In this document: piece after piece, positions 1 to 10,466 of the stretch
How positions within the stretch are numbered: the stretch's first letter is position 1
Layout: each line of letters starts with the position of its first letter
Source: Austropuccinia psidii
Lineage: Eukaryota; Basidiomycota; Pucciniomycetes; Pucciniales; Sphaerophragmiaceae
Assembly: GCA_023105745.1 (NCBI GenBank)
Contig: JALGQZ010000014.1
Span: 7,373,888-7,437,887 of the forward strand
DNA: 64,000 nucleotides
Direction: 5' to 3'
Program-made: the position numbers and the translations under genes
Notes under the pieces: model-generated
Database searches by the model: none
Seen by the model: the letters and a program-made list of their open reading frames with translations, nothing else
Told to the model about the DNA's origin: nothing

Positions 1-1438
1 CAAAAATAAAGTTATCACGTAATTACTGTAGGAATACAGATATGAAGTTTATTTCACAAGCTATAAACAAGGTTAAAACCTGTAAGGAATTATTGGTTAA
101 AATCAATAGAGCTGTTGACCACTTTGTTGTGAAAGTGGTACAAACTTAAGAAAAAGTAGACAGTTGGATTATACTAGTTCATTCGTGAATAATTATGTAT
201 TTTTTATCATAATATTCAAGGTATAACCTCTTGAAATCATAGTTTGAAGTTTAAAATATTAAATTTCAACAGAAAAGATGAGTTACAAGAAAAATCATCA
301 AAAATAGAGTTTTGATGATGTAATGAAATGCTCTTGGAAGAATAATAAGGTTATGCCAAGCTATCAGAATTAACTCTCTGAATTTCTGTAGCGTGTAAAT
401 CTTAAAAGTTATTAAGGATCAAAGTTTGAGCTTAATTTGATCATTTATGATCACACACTGTAACCTTAAATTAAGTTTAACAGTCATATAAGTGTTAAAA
501 TTGTTGAATACTATTAGTTTATGATTAAAACTAATAAAATCCACGAAATTTGGGGTTCTGCCAAGCCTTTGACGTCATCAGACTTAGAGTTATAGTGATA
601 ACTCTAAATAATGGCGTAATAGTGATGCAATGAGGTTTGATCATGATGTAATCACCACCAAACCTTAAAATATTGATCAATTCCAGTGGATATGATCAGT
701 ACACGTCTACTAGAAGCCTGTTGGACTCTAGTAGGGAGGTATTTATTATAAATAGAGCTCTTTCTGCTCTGTTTTCCCCTCAGACGCATCAAAAACATTA
801 AATAAATACAAACAAAAAAGGTAATATCTTTATTCTTTAGATATAAAACTTTTATATTATTAAAGACCAAAGTTCATCTTTATTATAATCATCAATTTTG
901 ACGTGATTAAATCATTTTTTTAACTGTTTTTGTTAAAAATCTCTCTAAAACTCATTTCCATGTAAAAAATCAAGGATATTTGTAATTTCTCTATTTTCTA
1001 TTGTAAATACAATTTGTATAAGTTGTATTTACATTATTTGGCGTAAAATATCTCAAAGATATTATATTAAGTGTTAAAAGTAGGTTATTTTCTCTTATAT
1101 TAATAATTTTCTCTATATTATTCTTTTAATAATTCCTTAATTAATATAAATAGTATTTATATTAATTTCTAACTTTAATATTAGTAATATTATTGTTATT
1201 AATTGTTTTTTATTAATAAAAAACAACTTTTTACGCCTTTATTATTTGTTTGTAACAATAATAAAGTGCTTTTAAATATATTAATTATTTTATATTAATA
1301 TATTTATTTTATTATATTATTATATTTTTATTAATAATATAATTATTTTTATCTTATTTATTTCATTCATAAGGACATTCATAGTACAATAAGTAAAATA
1401 TTAGTAATTTTTACTTATTGTTTCATAGTCAAACCTTA
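1..1438 (+). repeat. LTR-like repeat L1, copy 1 (left end outside window)
   Basis: This AT-rich, gene-free block is closely matched by a second copy beginning at 10467 and ending at 16318, apart from a transposon inserted in that copy. Both copies end in the same sequence, ...aaaccttaca, so the unit ends in CA as an LTR does. It contains a TATA box followed by a short pyrimidine-rich stretch, which suits a U3/R promoter. Its right edge abuts Copia A reverse transcriptase coding sequence, so it was inserted into Copia A or truncated it. No PBS-like sequence follows the CA end. It is most simply a solo LTR. The true left end is not visible. Confidence 0.7.
747..754 (+). promoter_or_regulatory. 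TATA box of L1 copy 1
   Basis: TATAAATA is followed by GAGCTC and a pyrimidine-rich tract that ends in ccccctcag-like sequence. The same box and surroundings occur in L1 copy 2 at 11211. This is the pattern expected of an LTR promoter reading the plus strand. Confidence 0.55.
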
Positions 1439-2215
1439 CAATGTTGCTGAAGTGAGACTCACAAATTTCCTTTGATAAAGCAGGTTGTGATAAATAAAAT
1501 GTATTTCCCTCTCTTTGAACTTCAATTCCAAAAAAACTGCATATGCCCAAATCCCATTTCAGCGATAGCTTCTCCTGTAGCCTATTCTTTAGATTATCCA
1601 TTAGAGTTGCATTGCTGGCTCCTAGCACCCCATCATCAACATGAATCCACAGTAAAGCCTTGTATCTTCCCTCTTCATATGAATATGTGCTTTGACCATC
1701 CCGATTTGGTTGCAACCCAATTTCAGAAAAGAGCTCCTTCAGGTGTCGCCACCAGCACCTCCTAACTTGCTTCAGTCCACACAGGGCCTTGTTCAACTTC
1801 AAATTCCTATCAGGTTGTGCAGAGTAGCCTTTCAGAGGACCTACATAAATTAATTCACTCAGATTTCTCTGTAGATAGGCAGCTACAACATCAAAGCTTT
1901 TTTATCTCCCAGTTCATAGCTTATGCAATAGAGGAAAGACACCACAAACTAGTGAATATTGGTGTGGGAGAAAAAGTCTCTTCAAATGATAAGCCCTTTA
2001 TTTGATGATTTCTCTAAACAATAATCCTTGCCATATGTTGTAAAATCTTAGAATTGGGATTCCTTTTGGCTGCATAGACCCATTCTGTTCCCAATACATG
2101 TTCTTTTGACACATTGCATTCCTTCCATACATCCATGGCTCTAATACTTCCCAGTTCCATTTGCATGGCTTCTTTCCACTTTTCAGAGTCCAATGCACAC
2201 ATTGCTTCACAATAA
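1439..2215 (-). pseudogene. Copia A reverse transcriptase remnant
   Basis: Two minus-strand frames carry RVT_2 (Ty1/copia reverse transcriptase) sequence. The upstream one (about 1998-2210) has the N-terminal SEKWKEAMQMELGSI region. The downstream one (about 1439-1802) has LCGLKQ, the catalytic box WIHVDDGVLGA and FGIEVQREG. The HVDD aspartates are intact. The frames are broken by stops and frameshifts, and the last residues of the downstream frame read into the L1 repeat, so the RNase H region is missing here. It belongs with the integrase pieces at 2323-3848 and the gag/protease pieces at 8231-9360. Confidence 0.85.
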
Positions 2216-2322
2216 CTTCTTGGTTAGTCCCAATACAAAGCAGCCGTTATATTCATTATTTCAAAAGATTCATCCTGATACTCCACCTCCTTGATCATTT
2301 TCATATCTAGTAGATTGATTAT

Positions 2323-2580
2323 TTAAACTGTACTTGTATTTGGTGCATTATTCTGCATTTCTAAATCACCCCTCTCATCAAAAGTTGCAGTTGCGATCCA
2401 TACCACTTCCTGCTTTTTATTATTCCAGAATACCCATCGCTTGGAGTCCTCTTCCAGACCAAGGAATATTAGATCTCTAGCTGTTGGTGACAAATATTTA
2501 CAGTGTAGAGAACTATGAACATAAGATTTACAACCAAATACTTTTAAAGAGGTAAGATCTGGATGCCTTCCCCTTACCAG
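2323..2580 (-). pseudogene. Copia A integrase C-terminal remnant
   Basis: The minus-strand translation contains RGRHPDLTSLKVFGCKSYVH, the standard Copia integrase C-terminal region. It is followed by DLIFLGLEEDSKRWVFW and then a variable linker. It continues the integrase core found at 3199-3401. The break between the two pieces is the inserted solo LTR at 2581-3198. Confidence 0.8.
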
Positions 2581-3198
2581 TGACATCAGTATAAGGTAAC
2601 ATGCGCTGCATTTGAGACTGAAATAATCAAGGGTGATCTCATAGGAAGCTACATAAATGAGGATGACCATGTGAAATAGTGATTCAATTAGATTATTGGC
2701 CTATATGCACCGTGGTATAGTATTTAAGTGACCAACCTGAGACAGTAAACAAGAGAAGGAAGAAAAGATAATTCATTTACCTTAATATAAGAATTTCAAT
2801 CAGTTGTTTTCAGTTTTTACCCTCCTTGACTCAAATCCACTTGTTATCAAGGGATTGCGATTGACAGCCTCAAGACCAGGATCAGCTAATAGTAGACCAG
2901 TGGAGGTAACTAATCAATAAAATATACTGCCTTTATGTTCCAAGTGCTTTCTAAAATTATATGTCAGGTTGGTTTTACTCTGTTAAAACAGACTTCTGGA
3001 AAAGAGTTGTAATCCAATCTGTGATACTAAGTTCTCTGCTACAAGGTACATCCCAGCTCCTGTGACACTTTTGGTATTAGTGAATTAACAAATAAACTTA
3101 CAAATGATTTTAGTTCCTATTACTAGCTGTTATTGCACACTACAAGTGTTAGGTTATCAAAATAAAGCGTAAAAATCTAACTCTCTAAAATCACTACA
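2581..3198. mobile_element. 618-bp solo LTR with 5-bp target duplication
   Basis: The segment starts TGACATC and ends ACTACA, so it has TG...CA termini. It is flanked by ACCAG at 2576-2580 and again at 3199-3203. Removing it with one ACCAG joins the two halves of the Copia A integrase in frame (KPYEL followed by VRGRHPDLT). No coding sequence was seen inside. This fits an LTR element that recombined between its LTRs. The family is not identified; neither L1 nor the Copia B or E LTRs obviously match it. Confidence 0.8.
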
Positions 3199-4008
3199 AC
3201 CAGTTCATATGGCTTCATCATGGCTTTGCCATATAATACGCAGTTAAATAACCAGAAATATTGTTGAAAAGAATAGGTCCACAGGTCTGGAGAAAGATTC
3301 GAGTCAATTAACATTGACCTTGCCACCTCAGCTATTGTGCAGTGAGTTTGCTCAATTTTTCCTGCCTGGTGATGCTCATAGGGCATTGTTTTCTCATGCA
3401 TGATTCCTTTTTCTTGCAGTGCATCATTTAGAAGCCGGGAGGTAAACTCCCCTCCATCCTCAGTGTGTTACTGTTTTACATGAAAGGTCGTCACGTTGTT
3501 AAATTTATCAATCCACTCAATGACTAGTGGAGCCGTATCAGATTTTTGTTTTAGCGGGTAGAATGTTTCCAGTGAGGAAAGGTGATCCTGAATAATCAGA
3601 GCATGAATTTTATTTTCAAAAGACAAAGGAAATGAGCCCATAAAAGCAGCAACCACTACATCATCTGGTTTTGTCACTATTGATCTTGACTCCATGTTTA
3701 TTGGTAATTTTTTTCTGTTTGCCAGAAAACAAGATCTACATAAATTGACATGATGAGTCACGGACTCAGGAGGTAGACCCTTAACGCAGTTAAGCCATTG
3801 CATTCGTCTCACTGTGAAAAGAGCAACATGCCCGAGGTGCCAATGCATAAGGCTTCATAGATCTTTGGTATATTGTGAGATCTCATTGCATTCCACATAA
3901 TCATTCAAAAAAAGATACCATCAATCACCTCGTACTAAACTATAAACAGCACAATACTGTTGTTTCAATTTAAAATTTCCTTCTTCAAAAATAACTTGAC
4001 CCTCATCT
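3199..4008 (-). pseudogene. Copia A GAG-pre-integrase and integrase core remnant
   Basis: The minus-strand frame beginning near 3848 reads MHWHLGHVALFTVRRMQ followed by CRSCF. This is the HHCC zinc-binding module (GAG_pre-integrs). It runs on toward an integrase core containing EHHQAGKIEQTHCTIAEVAR, which holds the third catalytic acidic position, and LWTYSFQQYFWLFN. The stretch 3849-4008 encodes the end of the preceding protease-linker (EGQVIFEEGNFKL). Stops and a frameshift near 3467 break it. Copia B separates it from its own gag. Confidence 0.8.
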
Positions 4009-4438
4009 TATTAGAATGCAGAACTAAGGTTTGCATGTCATTAGTCTTTTTAGCAGTAGTTAGAATCACAGTAGTACAAGTGACACTACCTAAGGGTGGA
4101 TGACAAGTATTCTGTAAATAGTAAAAGAACGTAGATGCAACAAATTAGAACAACAAACAGCTATATTGAAAGAAATAGTTAGTTATAAGCTTGTGGTTAG
4201 AAGAAGAGAATGGTAAAATTAGTACCTGAACAATTAATGACAAGATTGTATGTTAAGAAAGAAAAAAAGAGTGAAGAGAAAGAGGAGAAAGGAAAGAAAT
4301 AATGTGAGGAGATAAGGAAGGAAAGTAGAAAGAAGAAGAGGAGATGTCATGGATGATATTTCTTGTCAGGAGCTGAGAGGGGAGGTTTAAATATTAATGG
4401 GTGTTGGTGGTAGGTATCCATGGTCAATCACTGTGGCA
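4009..4438 (-). repeat. Copia B 3' LTR (start truncated)
   Basis: Aligns by eye along its whole length with 7750-8177, including the purine-rich run near 4255-4345. Its inner end is fused to coding sequence, so about 55 bp present in the 5' LTR (8178-8230) are missing. Terminal dinucleotides are degraded (TA where TG is expected on the plus strand). Confidence 0.8.
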
Positions 4439-5483
4439 GGTTCCAAATGGCAGTTTGGAATCAACGGAGTTGACACCAGTCGGTTGCTCCCCATGCCATA
4501 GAGTTCAAGAAGGGACTTGGAGAAGTGCTGCTGGTCCAGGGTGATACTTCCCTCTTTTTGAGTGAGCTTGATGCCAAGCATGAGATCCACTTGTCCCATG
4601 TCCTTAATTTCCAATTCTGCTGCTATTTGGTGCTTGAACAAGTCTACCTCTCTCCCAAAGATAGCTATGTTGTCCACATGAATGTATAGCCATAGAAGAC
4701 TGTCCCCACGTCGGTAAAAGACACAGGGGTCAAGGGTACATGAACTGAACCTGATGTTGGTCAGCCATCCTTTCAGACTTTTGTACCATGCCAATGGGGC
4801 TTTCCGTAGCCCATAGATTGCCTTCTTGAGGCAAAGGCAGTACTTTGGTATATCTTCCTTGAGGCCTTGAGGGATTCCAAGGTGAACAGTCTTGGCAAGG
4901 GGTGCATTTAAAAATGCACTCTTGATGTAGATTTGGTGAAAGAAAAGTCTGTTTGAGGCCGAAAAGGCAATCAGAGTACATAGAGAATTGAGCCTTCCAG
5001 TCAGTGAGTAGGTTTTGTCAAAATCAATGCCTGAAGTCTGGGTGAAGACCTGGGTGCAGAGTCAAGTCTTGTGTTCTACAACCTGGTTAAAGTGATCACG
5101 CTTAGTTTTAAAGACCCAGGTTTTCCCAACCAGTTTGTAAGTTGGGTCAATTTCAATGACGTCCCATACCCTCAGTTTCTTCATCAATGAGAGTTCTTTG
5201 TTGATTGCCTCCAACCACACCTCTTTGGATGAGCAGGCTATGGCCTTGTTCAATGTACTGGGGTGTTGTCAAGAGTCGTCAGGAGTGCCCCTGCTTGTCT
5301 GGAGTATGACAGGATGTTGTTTGGGTTGATATCGCTTGAGAACAAAGTGGGATGTCTGGGTCCAATGACCTTGATGCAAGTGGGAGGGCGAGCCGGGTAA
5401 CAGTTTGAATAAGGGAGTGCAAGGTCATCAGCCAGTTGGGTTTCATCTACCAGAGCTGTCTGTGAGGCACTGTCATGACTCAT
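4439..5483 (-). pseudogene. Copia B reverse transcriptase (RNase H lost)
   Basis: Minus-strand pieces cover the reverse transcriptase from the linker (ARPPTCIKVIGPRHPTLFSS) through KTWVFKTKRDH and the FLNAP/LGLKQT region to the active-site segment and DLMLGIKLTQ. The active-site box reads IHVDNIAIFG. The second catalytic aspartate of the usual HVDD is Asn (GAC to AAC). The frame changes near 4980, 5060 and 5250, and the protein runs straight into the LTR after STPLIPNCHLE. It lies directly downstream of the integrase in the same element. A dead copy is almost certain. Confidence 0.85.
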
Positions 5484-6063
5484 GGGCTCCTGGGGTTCAT
5501 CTACCAGTTATTGATTTTCTGGTGTCGAGTTGGCTGTGGGCAATAACTGAGGCTCGGAGAGAGGTTCATTGAGAGTTTCCCAAGGCAAATTCAGGGCAAG
5601 TAAGTCATTGCCTTGTTGCTTCAGCTGAGGGAATAATGATTCATTGAACATGACATGTCTTGAAATCAAAATCTTTCTATCCAAAAGGCAAAGGATTCAA
5701 GAGGCCGAGTTACTGTTCTTGTAGCCTAAGAGGATGCCTTCCACCCCGGTGGGACCAAGTTTATAGTCCCAGTGTTCTTTTGGCGTCATCACAATGGGTT
5801 GACAACCAAATCCCCGCAACTTCTTGATCCTCTGTGGAAGACCTGTCCAGAGAGTGTGTGGCAAGTGATTGTGCCGTGATGGAGTAGGAACAGAGTTTGA
5901 TAGGAGAGAGGCGGTGCTTACTTCCTAGGCCCAATAAGAATTTGGGAGTTTTGTGGAGTTGAGCATACATTGTGTTTTTTCAAGGATGGTGCAATTGGCT
6001 CTTTCAGCTATGCCATTATGTTCTGGAGTGTGGGCTGGTGAAAAGCTGTGTACAAAACCACAT
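5484..6063 (-). pseudogene. Copia B integrase C-terminal half
   Basis: Translation of the minus strand gives EHNGIAERANCTILEKTQ (integrase third catalytic Glu region) followed by KLPNSYW. Further on come KLRGFGCQPIVMTPKEHW, GPTGVEGILLGYKNS and KILISRHVMFNESLF. These are the usual Copia integrase C-terminal landmarks in order. Scattered stops (for example after NSYWA and near 5700) interrupt it. The stretch 5484-5640 is the acidic, proline-rich linker before reverse transcriptase. Confidence 0.75.
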
Positions 6064-6864
6064 TCATCTGCGAGTTTCTGGAAGTGGGAGTTGAGAAACT
6101 CCCCCTTGGTCTGAGACTAGCTTTTTGAGTGGACGGTTGTGTTGAGTTTCCATAAACTTTTTAGTGACCATAAATTGGTGTAAAGTGTCAGATTTATTCT
6201 TAAGGAACCGGAAAATTTTGAAGGAGGTACCCTGGTCCACAATGGTTAAAAGGTATTGGTAGCCGGAGATAGAAGGAGGAGAGATTAGTCCAAATAGATC
6301 AATTTGGACACAATCCAAAGGAAGGGGGGCAGGCTCAAAGTCATCTTTAAAAGGTAGTCGATGAGCTTTGTTGAGGTCGCAGGTCTTGCAGGGGAGATCT
6401 GTTGGACGTAGGCCCATTGATTTGATAACAGCTGCGCCAACATGACCAAGTCTCTTGTGCCAGGGGTTAACATTTGCCATTGTTTGATGAGAGGTTGGAA
6501 GGTGATAATCAACTTTCATGAGGTTGTTCTCAATTTCTCCTTGCAAGAACTCCTTTCCCTCAGTGGTGAGAGAGAACAAATTTTTGTGCTGAGTAATAAT
6601 AACTTCTTTGTCAAAGAGCTTCAGCAGACTTGCAAGATTGCAATTTAATTTTGGGACAAAGAGGGAATTTGGAAATTTTAAGTATTGGTTGTTGCTTAAA
6701 ACACTGGCAGTCCCAATGCCTTCGGCGATTAAATTGCTGGACAAGTCCCCCGTGGTTACTGGAAGTTTTTTATCTTTTGCCAGGGAGGTGAAAACATTTT
6801 TGGAGTGAAACATATGGTGCATTGCTCCACAATATACCACTATTTGATGAGGTTTTGATTTCAA
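6064..6864 (-). pseudogene. Copia B protease, GAG-pre-integrase and integrase core
   Basis: A 266-residue open stretch. Near residues 8-18 it has the Copia protease motif, but it reads VVYCGAMHHMF. The catalytic Asp of D-C/S-G-A is Tyr and the following Thr is Met. Residues ~130-170 carry WHKRLGH and CKTC, the HHCC zinc module. Residues ~185-260 contain QIDLFGLISPPS (first catalytic Asp), IVDQGTSFKIF and KLVSDQGG (second catalytic Asp). The frame is lost right after the second Asp and resumes in the next piece. Gag lies immediately upstream. Confidence 0.85.
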
Positions 6865-6894
6865 AAGAACGCCTGTGTGGAGAGCTTGTGCTGT

Positions 6895-7640
6895 TTAAAT
6901 GTGAGTGGCTGGGCTTGCATTTGGAGCCTTCCTTTTGTTGTCTCGTCTTTGAGGTCTTAGGTGAGGGTTCTTGGCAAAACATTCTTCCTTTTTGTGCGTA
7001 AGATACTTTGGTTTGTGTTTGCCGTTGGCCCAGTAATAAAGTATTTGGTATGGTTCATTGTTGGTGACCGAAACCAGTGCTGAAGCCAATTCCATTGTAG
7101 TTTGGCAATTGTCTTTGGTTTGACTGTGATTGGCATACTCTTGAAGACGAGAAAGAATTTTGTCAGGTTTCTCAATGATTTCTTTATTTAGGGTCAGTAG
7201 TTCCACAACTTGACTGAGCTTTGGATCTCCTGCTAGTTTCCCCAAAATGATATAGGAGAGTATTTCAGAGGGAATTTTGATGCTGACAGATTCTAATTGG
7301 AGGAGAAATTTGCAGGTATCCTCAACGTATTGGTGGAGGTTGCCAGAGTAATTTGCCTTCTGCCAGTTCTTCCATACACGGCCCTTGTTCATAGCTCTTT
7401 CCAAAGTGTACTGTTCGTTGATCTTGGACCAGAGTAAGTTGGCTTTATTGGAGGTTTCTGAGTTGATGAATTCTAAGAAAACTCTACAATTTATCCTTGA
7501 AGTAATTGTGGTGATTGCTTCAAAGCTCAACTTGGTCCACCAATTGATTGCGGAAGGAGTTGCATCTTGTCTGATGGCTTTTTCACAGACATCTAAAAGG
7601 TCTTTGGAACAAAGGAGGAAACACATCCTGAAGTACCATC
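6895..7640 (-). pseudogene. Copia B gag
   Basis: A 243-residue frame with the Copia gag (UBN2 type) pattern. LLDVCEKAI lies near the start, NKANLLWSKINEQYTLERAM in the middle, and KANYSGNLHQYVEDTCKF and YIILGKLAGDPKLSQVVELLT follow. The same landmarks appear in Copia E gag at 50195-50761. A recognisable zinc knuckle is absent; the region where it would sit (YWANGKHKPKYLTHKKEECFA) is degraded. The native start is likely upstream of the first Met seen here, toward 7680. Confidence 0.85.
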
Positions 7641-7733
7641 AAGGATAGGTATTGATGATGTTTCCTTTTTGTTTGGTCTATCTGCCATTGCATATCGTGT
7701 GACCCACCCATCCTGTACCTATGGAAGTGGAGC

Positions 7734-7748
7734 GTTGAGACTGTAAAT
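7734..7748 (-). promoter_or_regulatory. Copia B primer-binding site (half tRNA-Tyr type)
   Basis: On the plus strand this reads GTTGAGACTGTAAAT, one base from the start of the 5' LTR at 7750. It looks like the anticodon stem-loop of tRNA-Tyr(GUA), with C32 U33 GUA A37 A38 U39. In transcript sense the element is therefore complementary to an internal tRNA segment, not to a 3' CCA end. Copia E has the same 15 nt at 50087-50101. Confidence 0.6.
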
Positions 7749-7749
7749 T

Positions 7750-8230
7750 TATTAGAATGCAGACCTAAGCTTTGCATTTCATTAGTCTTTTTAGAAGTAG
7801 TTAGAATCACAGTAGTACAAGTGACAATACCTAAGGGTGGATGACAAGTATTCTGTAAATAGTAAAAGAATGTGGATGCAACAACTTAGAACAACAAACA
7901 GCTATAGTGAAAGGAATAGCTAGCTATAAGTTTGTGGTTAGAAGAAGAGAATGGTGAAATTAGTACCTGAACAATTAATGAAGAGATTGTATGTTAAGAA
8001 AGAAAAAAGAGTGAAGAGAAAGAGGAGAAAGGAAAGAAATAATGTGAGGAGATAAGGAAGGAAAGTAGAAAGAAGGAGAGGAGATGTCATGGATGATATT
8101 TCTTGTCAGGAGCTGAGAGCCGAGGTTTAAATATTAATGGGTGTTGGTGGTAGGTTTCTGTGGTCAATCACTGTGGCGGTTTTGTGGGCTAGTGGTTCTG
8201 AGCTCGGGTAATTGTGGCTTAGGAGTGTTG
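7750..8230 (-). repeat. Copia B 5' LTR
   Basis: Matches the 3' LTR copy at 4009-4438 and extends ~55 bp farther. The coding-strand sequence is pyrimidine-rich in its central part, a feature shared with the Copia E LTR. The outer edge is set by the return of Copia A coding sequence at about 8231. Confidence 0.75.
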
Positions 8231-9360
8231 ATCATAATTGATGTTTAGCACATTTTCCATAAGATTGCCAAGCGAGATGATAGTACCTGGTATTTCTTGA
8301 CAATGCAGCTCCTCTAATATGTAAAGCCTATCACATTGGCATTCCAAACTGATTGTACCCTTCCCAACAACTGGGTGCCGCTTGGCTGATGCAACAGTCA
8401 GGGAGAGGTCAACTGGTTTGTAATTTTTAAACAGGTTTATATTTCCTGTGATATGATGAGTCGCACCCAAATCAAGAAGAACTAAAGATTTTTTCCAGCA
8501 GCTTCCTGGATTGATGATACAAAGGGGTCTTAACATTGGCCTCTACTTCAGCAATGCCGGGGGTGCAAAAAAAACTGAGGACTTTTTGAGCACAACATTT
8601 GGATTTTTCTTTTGTGGGTCATCCACTGCCGGAAAACCCATTTTCTTAATTTTACAATCTTGAGCCCAACAACCCCACGCATAGCAGTGTAGCCATGGGA
8701 ATTTTTGGGCTCAAATGGTATTTGGCCCATGATTCCAATTGTTGGTTTAGTGGAATTCTATTGATCGATTGTTTTGTCTTTGGGCTGGTATTTGAAGTAT
8801 TATTACCCTTATTTTTTGGGCTACTCCCTGCCATCAGACTAATTGCATTGGGAGGATTATTGGTTGCTTGCTTTTGGAATTTTTGAGCTACCTTGAGGAC
8901 TTTGTTTGCCTTAATCTTGAAATCTTGACTGGACAGCATCTTTGAGTCCATAGCTGTAGAGATATCATGATAATATTTTTACAAAGATGAAGGAAAATAG
9001 CTGTTATAGCTTCATCGGTCCAAACAGAACTGACAGCGGATTTGAGATTGCTGACTGTTGATTTGGTGGCAGCAAAGGCCTCATGAAGATTTTCAGATGA
9101 CTGTGATGCATTTACCAGGTCATCTAAGAGGTTCATGATATGGGACCATGAGTTTTTCTCAAATTGACGATGGAGGGAATGATAGAATTTATCAGCTTTG
9201 TCTTCCTCCTCAATTGAGTTGAGGAGATTGAAAGCAATGGATTTCTCAATGTACCTTTATTTTTTAGAATTTCCGTCAGAGTTGGTATCTGTTTCTTCAG
9301 TCAGAAAGTAAGATTTTTGGCCTTGTGTTCTTTCAGCTAGGCGAATCAGAGACTAAGACC
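8231..9360 (-). pseudogene. Copia A gag and protease remnant
   Basis: Minus-strand coding runs from about 9360 (LAERTQGQKSYFLTEETD) through IEEEDKADKFYHSLHRQFEK and SHIMNLLDDLVNASQ, all gag. It then passes a degraded zinc-knuckle region (GCWAQDC near 8660) to the protease near 8500. The protease motif LLDLGATHHITGN keeps its catalytic Asp. It is followed by VASAKRHPVVGKG and IISLGNLMEN. Several frameshifts and stops are present. The frame continues on the far side of Copia B at 4008. Confidence 0.8.
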
Positions 9361-9403
9361 AACAATGAAGGTTTAAACCATCATTGATTAAGTGGGGAGT
9401 AAT

Positions 9404-9627
9404 TGTTGGGAAGTAAAGGGGGTAGGGAAGTGATTCTCTATGTGTTGTAAGTTGTTGAAGTCCTATCTACTCCTCATTGCATTGACTGTTACTCACATGG
9501 GTATATAGACATGTCACTATGCTATTGTTGTGATCATATTCAGGGGTAAATGTTTTAGAATATAAGGATATCTTTTTCAATCAATAGAAGAGTGGACAAA
9601 CCAACTTCTGTTTCTTGAATTTCAACA
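9404..9627 (-). repeat. Copia A 5' LTR (probable)
   Basis: A 224-bp segment bounded by TGTTG and CAACA. Read on the minus strand it starts TGTTGAAATTCAAG, has a TATATA box (plus-strand tatata near 9502), and ends CCCAACA next to the gag leader. This matches the expected position and short size of a rust Copia LTR. The partner LTR is not in the window, so the assignment rests on termini, position and promoter-like content. Confidence 0.6.
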
Positions 9628-10466
9628 TCTACATTTTCCATTTTCTCAGGAGGAGATTTAAGGTAAAATTCATCCTGAGTAATTAATTGATTTGGTATTC
9701 ATCATTCAATTTGTTTTTTCCTATTGTTCAGGGTACTTTGTACTTCTGTTCAAGTGATTACTATCAGTGTAAAGAAGTTCATAACCCAGCAGCCAGGTAG
9801 AATTTTTTGATTATTTTTTTGAGATATATTTGATCACTTATTATTATTCTCTTGGTTATAGTCTCAGACCTATTACTGTCTCAGGCACACCCACCGGCTG
9901 TTTATATAGACATAAATATTCTAACAATCAGGTATATAGTCTGTTACCTGACTTACTGTGTCATTGTTTCAATTACTCATTACTTGTGGACCTTTGAGAT
10001 ATGACCACATACCCAAAAAGTCACAAGAAGTATTTAAAATAATTTTACATTAAAAATAATTACCTTAAAGCTACAAAAATGACATAAATTGGCATAAAAC
10101 TTGGTTTAACTTAAAATCAAATGAACAAACATGTGAAATAAATTATACCATTGGATTCCCCATGGTAGAATACACATATACCATTTTTATGGCATATCTG
10201 TAAAGCCAATATTTAATGAGTTATAAGTAATAATACCTTATAAAAAACACAAATCCTTATTTATTTCAAAGACCAATGTAACAACATGTGAAATGAATGG
10301 TACCATTGGATTCTCAATAAAAATACACATATAAAACAACCAAGAAGCTAAGATTCAAAGTCAATACTTAAGGAATTAAGCTGAATATATGCACTTTTTT
10401 GGTCAATGCATATATTCAAGGATTTTAGCTAATATCTTTTGAAATATACATGATAGAGTGATGAAC
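9628..10466. other. AT-rich non-coding stretch before L1 copy 2
   Basis: No coding sequence recognised. It holds one diverged internal duplication: caaacatgtgaaataaattataccattggatt-like sequence near 10125 recurs near 10275. The left end of L1 copy 2 may extend into this stretch, because copy 1 is cut off by the window edge. Confidence 0.5.

Larger units (their letters stand above)
4009..8230 (-). mobile_element. Copia B, nested inside Copia A
   Basis: An LTR retrotransposon on the minus strand with related LTRs at about 4009-4438 and 7750-8230, gag next to the right LTR, then protease, integrase and reverse transcriptase. The Copia A frame reads ...LNINYD before 8230 and EGQVIFEEG after 4009. 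Excision therefore restores Copia A coding sequence. The probable target duplication is imperfect: atctt at 4005-4009 against atcat at 8231-8235. The RNase H domain and the first ~55 bp of the 3' LTR have been deleted, fusing reverse transcriptase to LTR near 4438. Confidence 0.85.
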
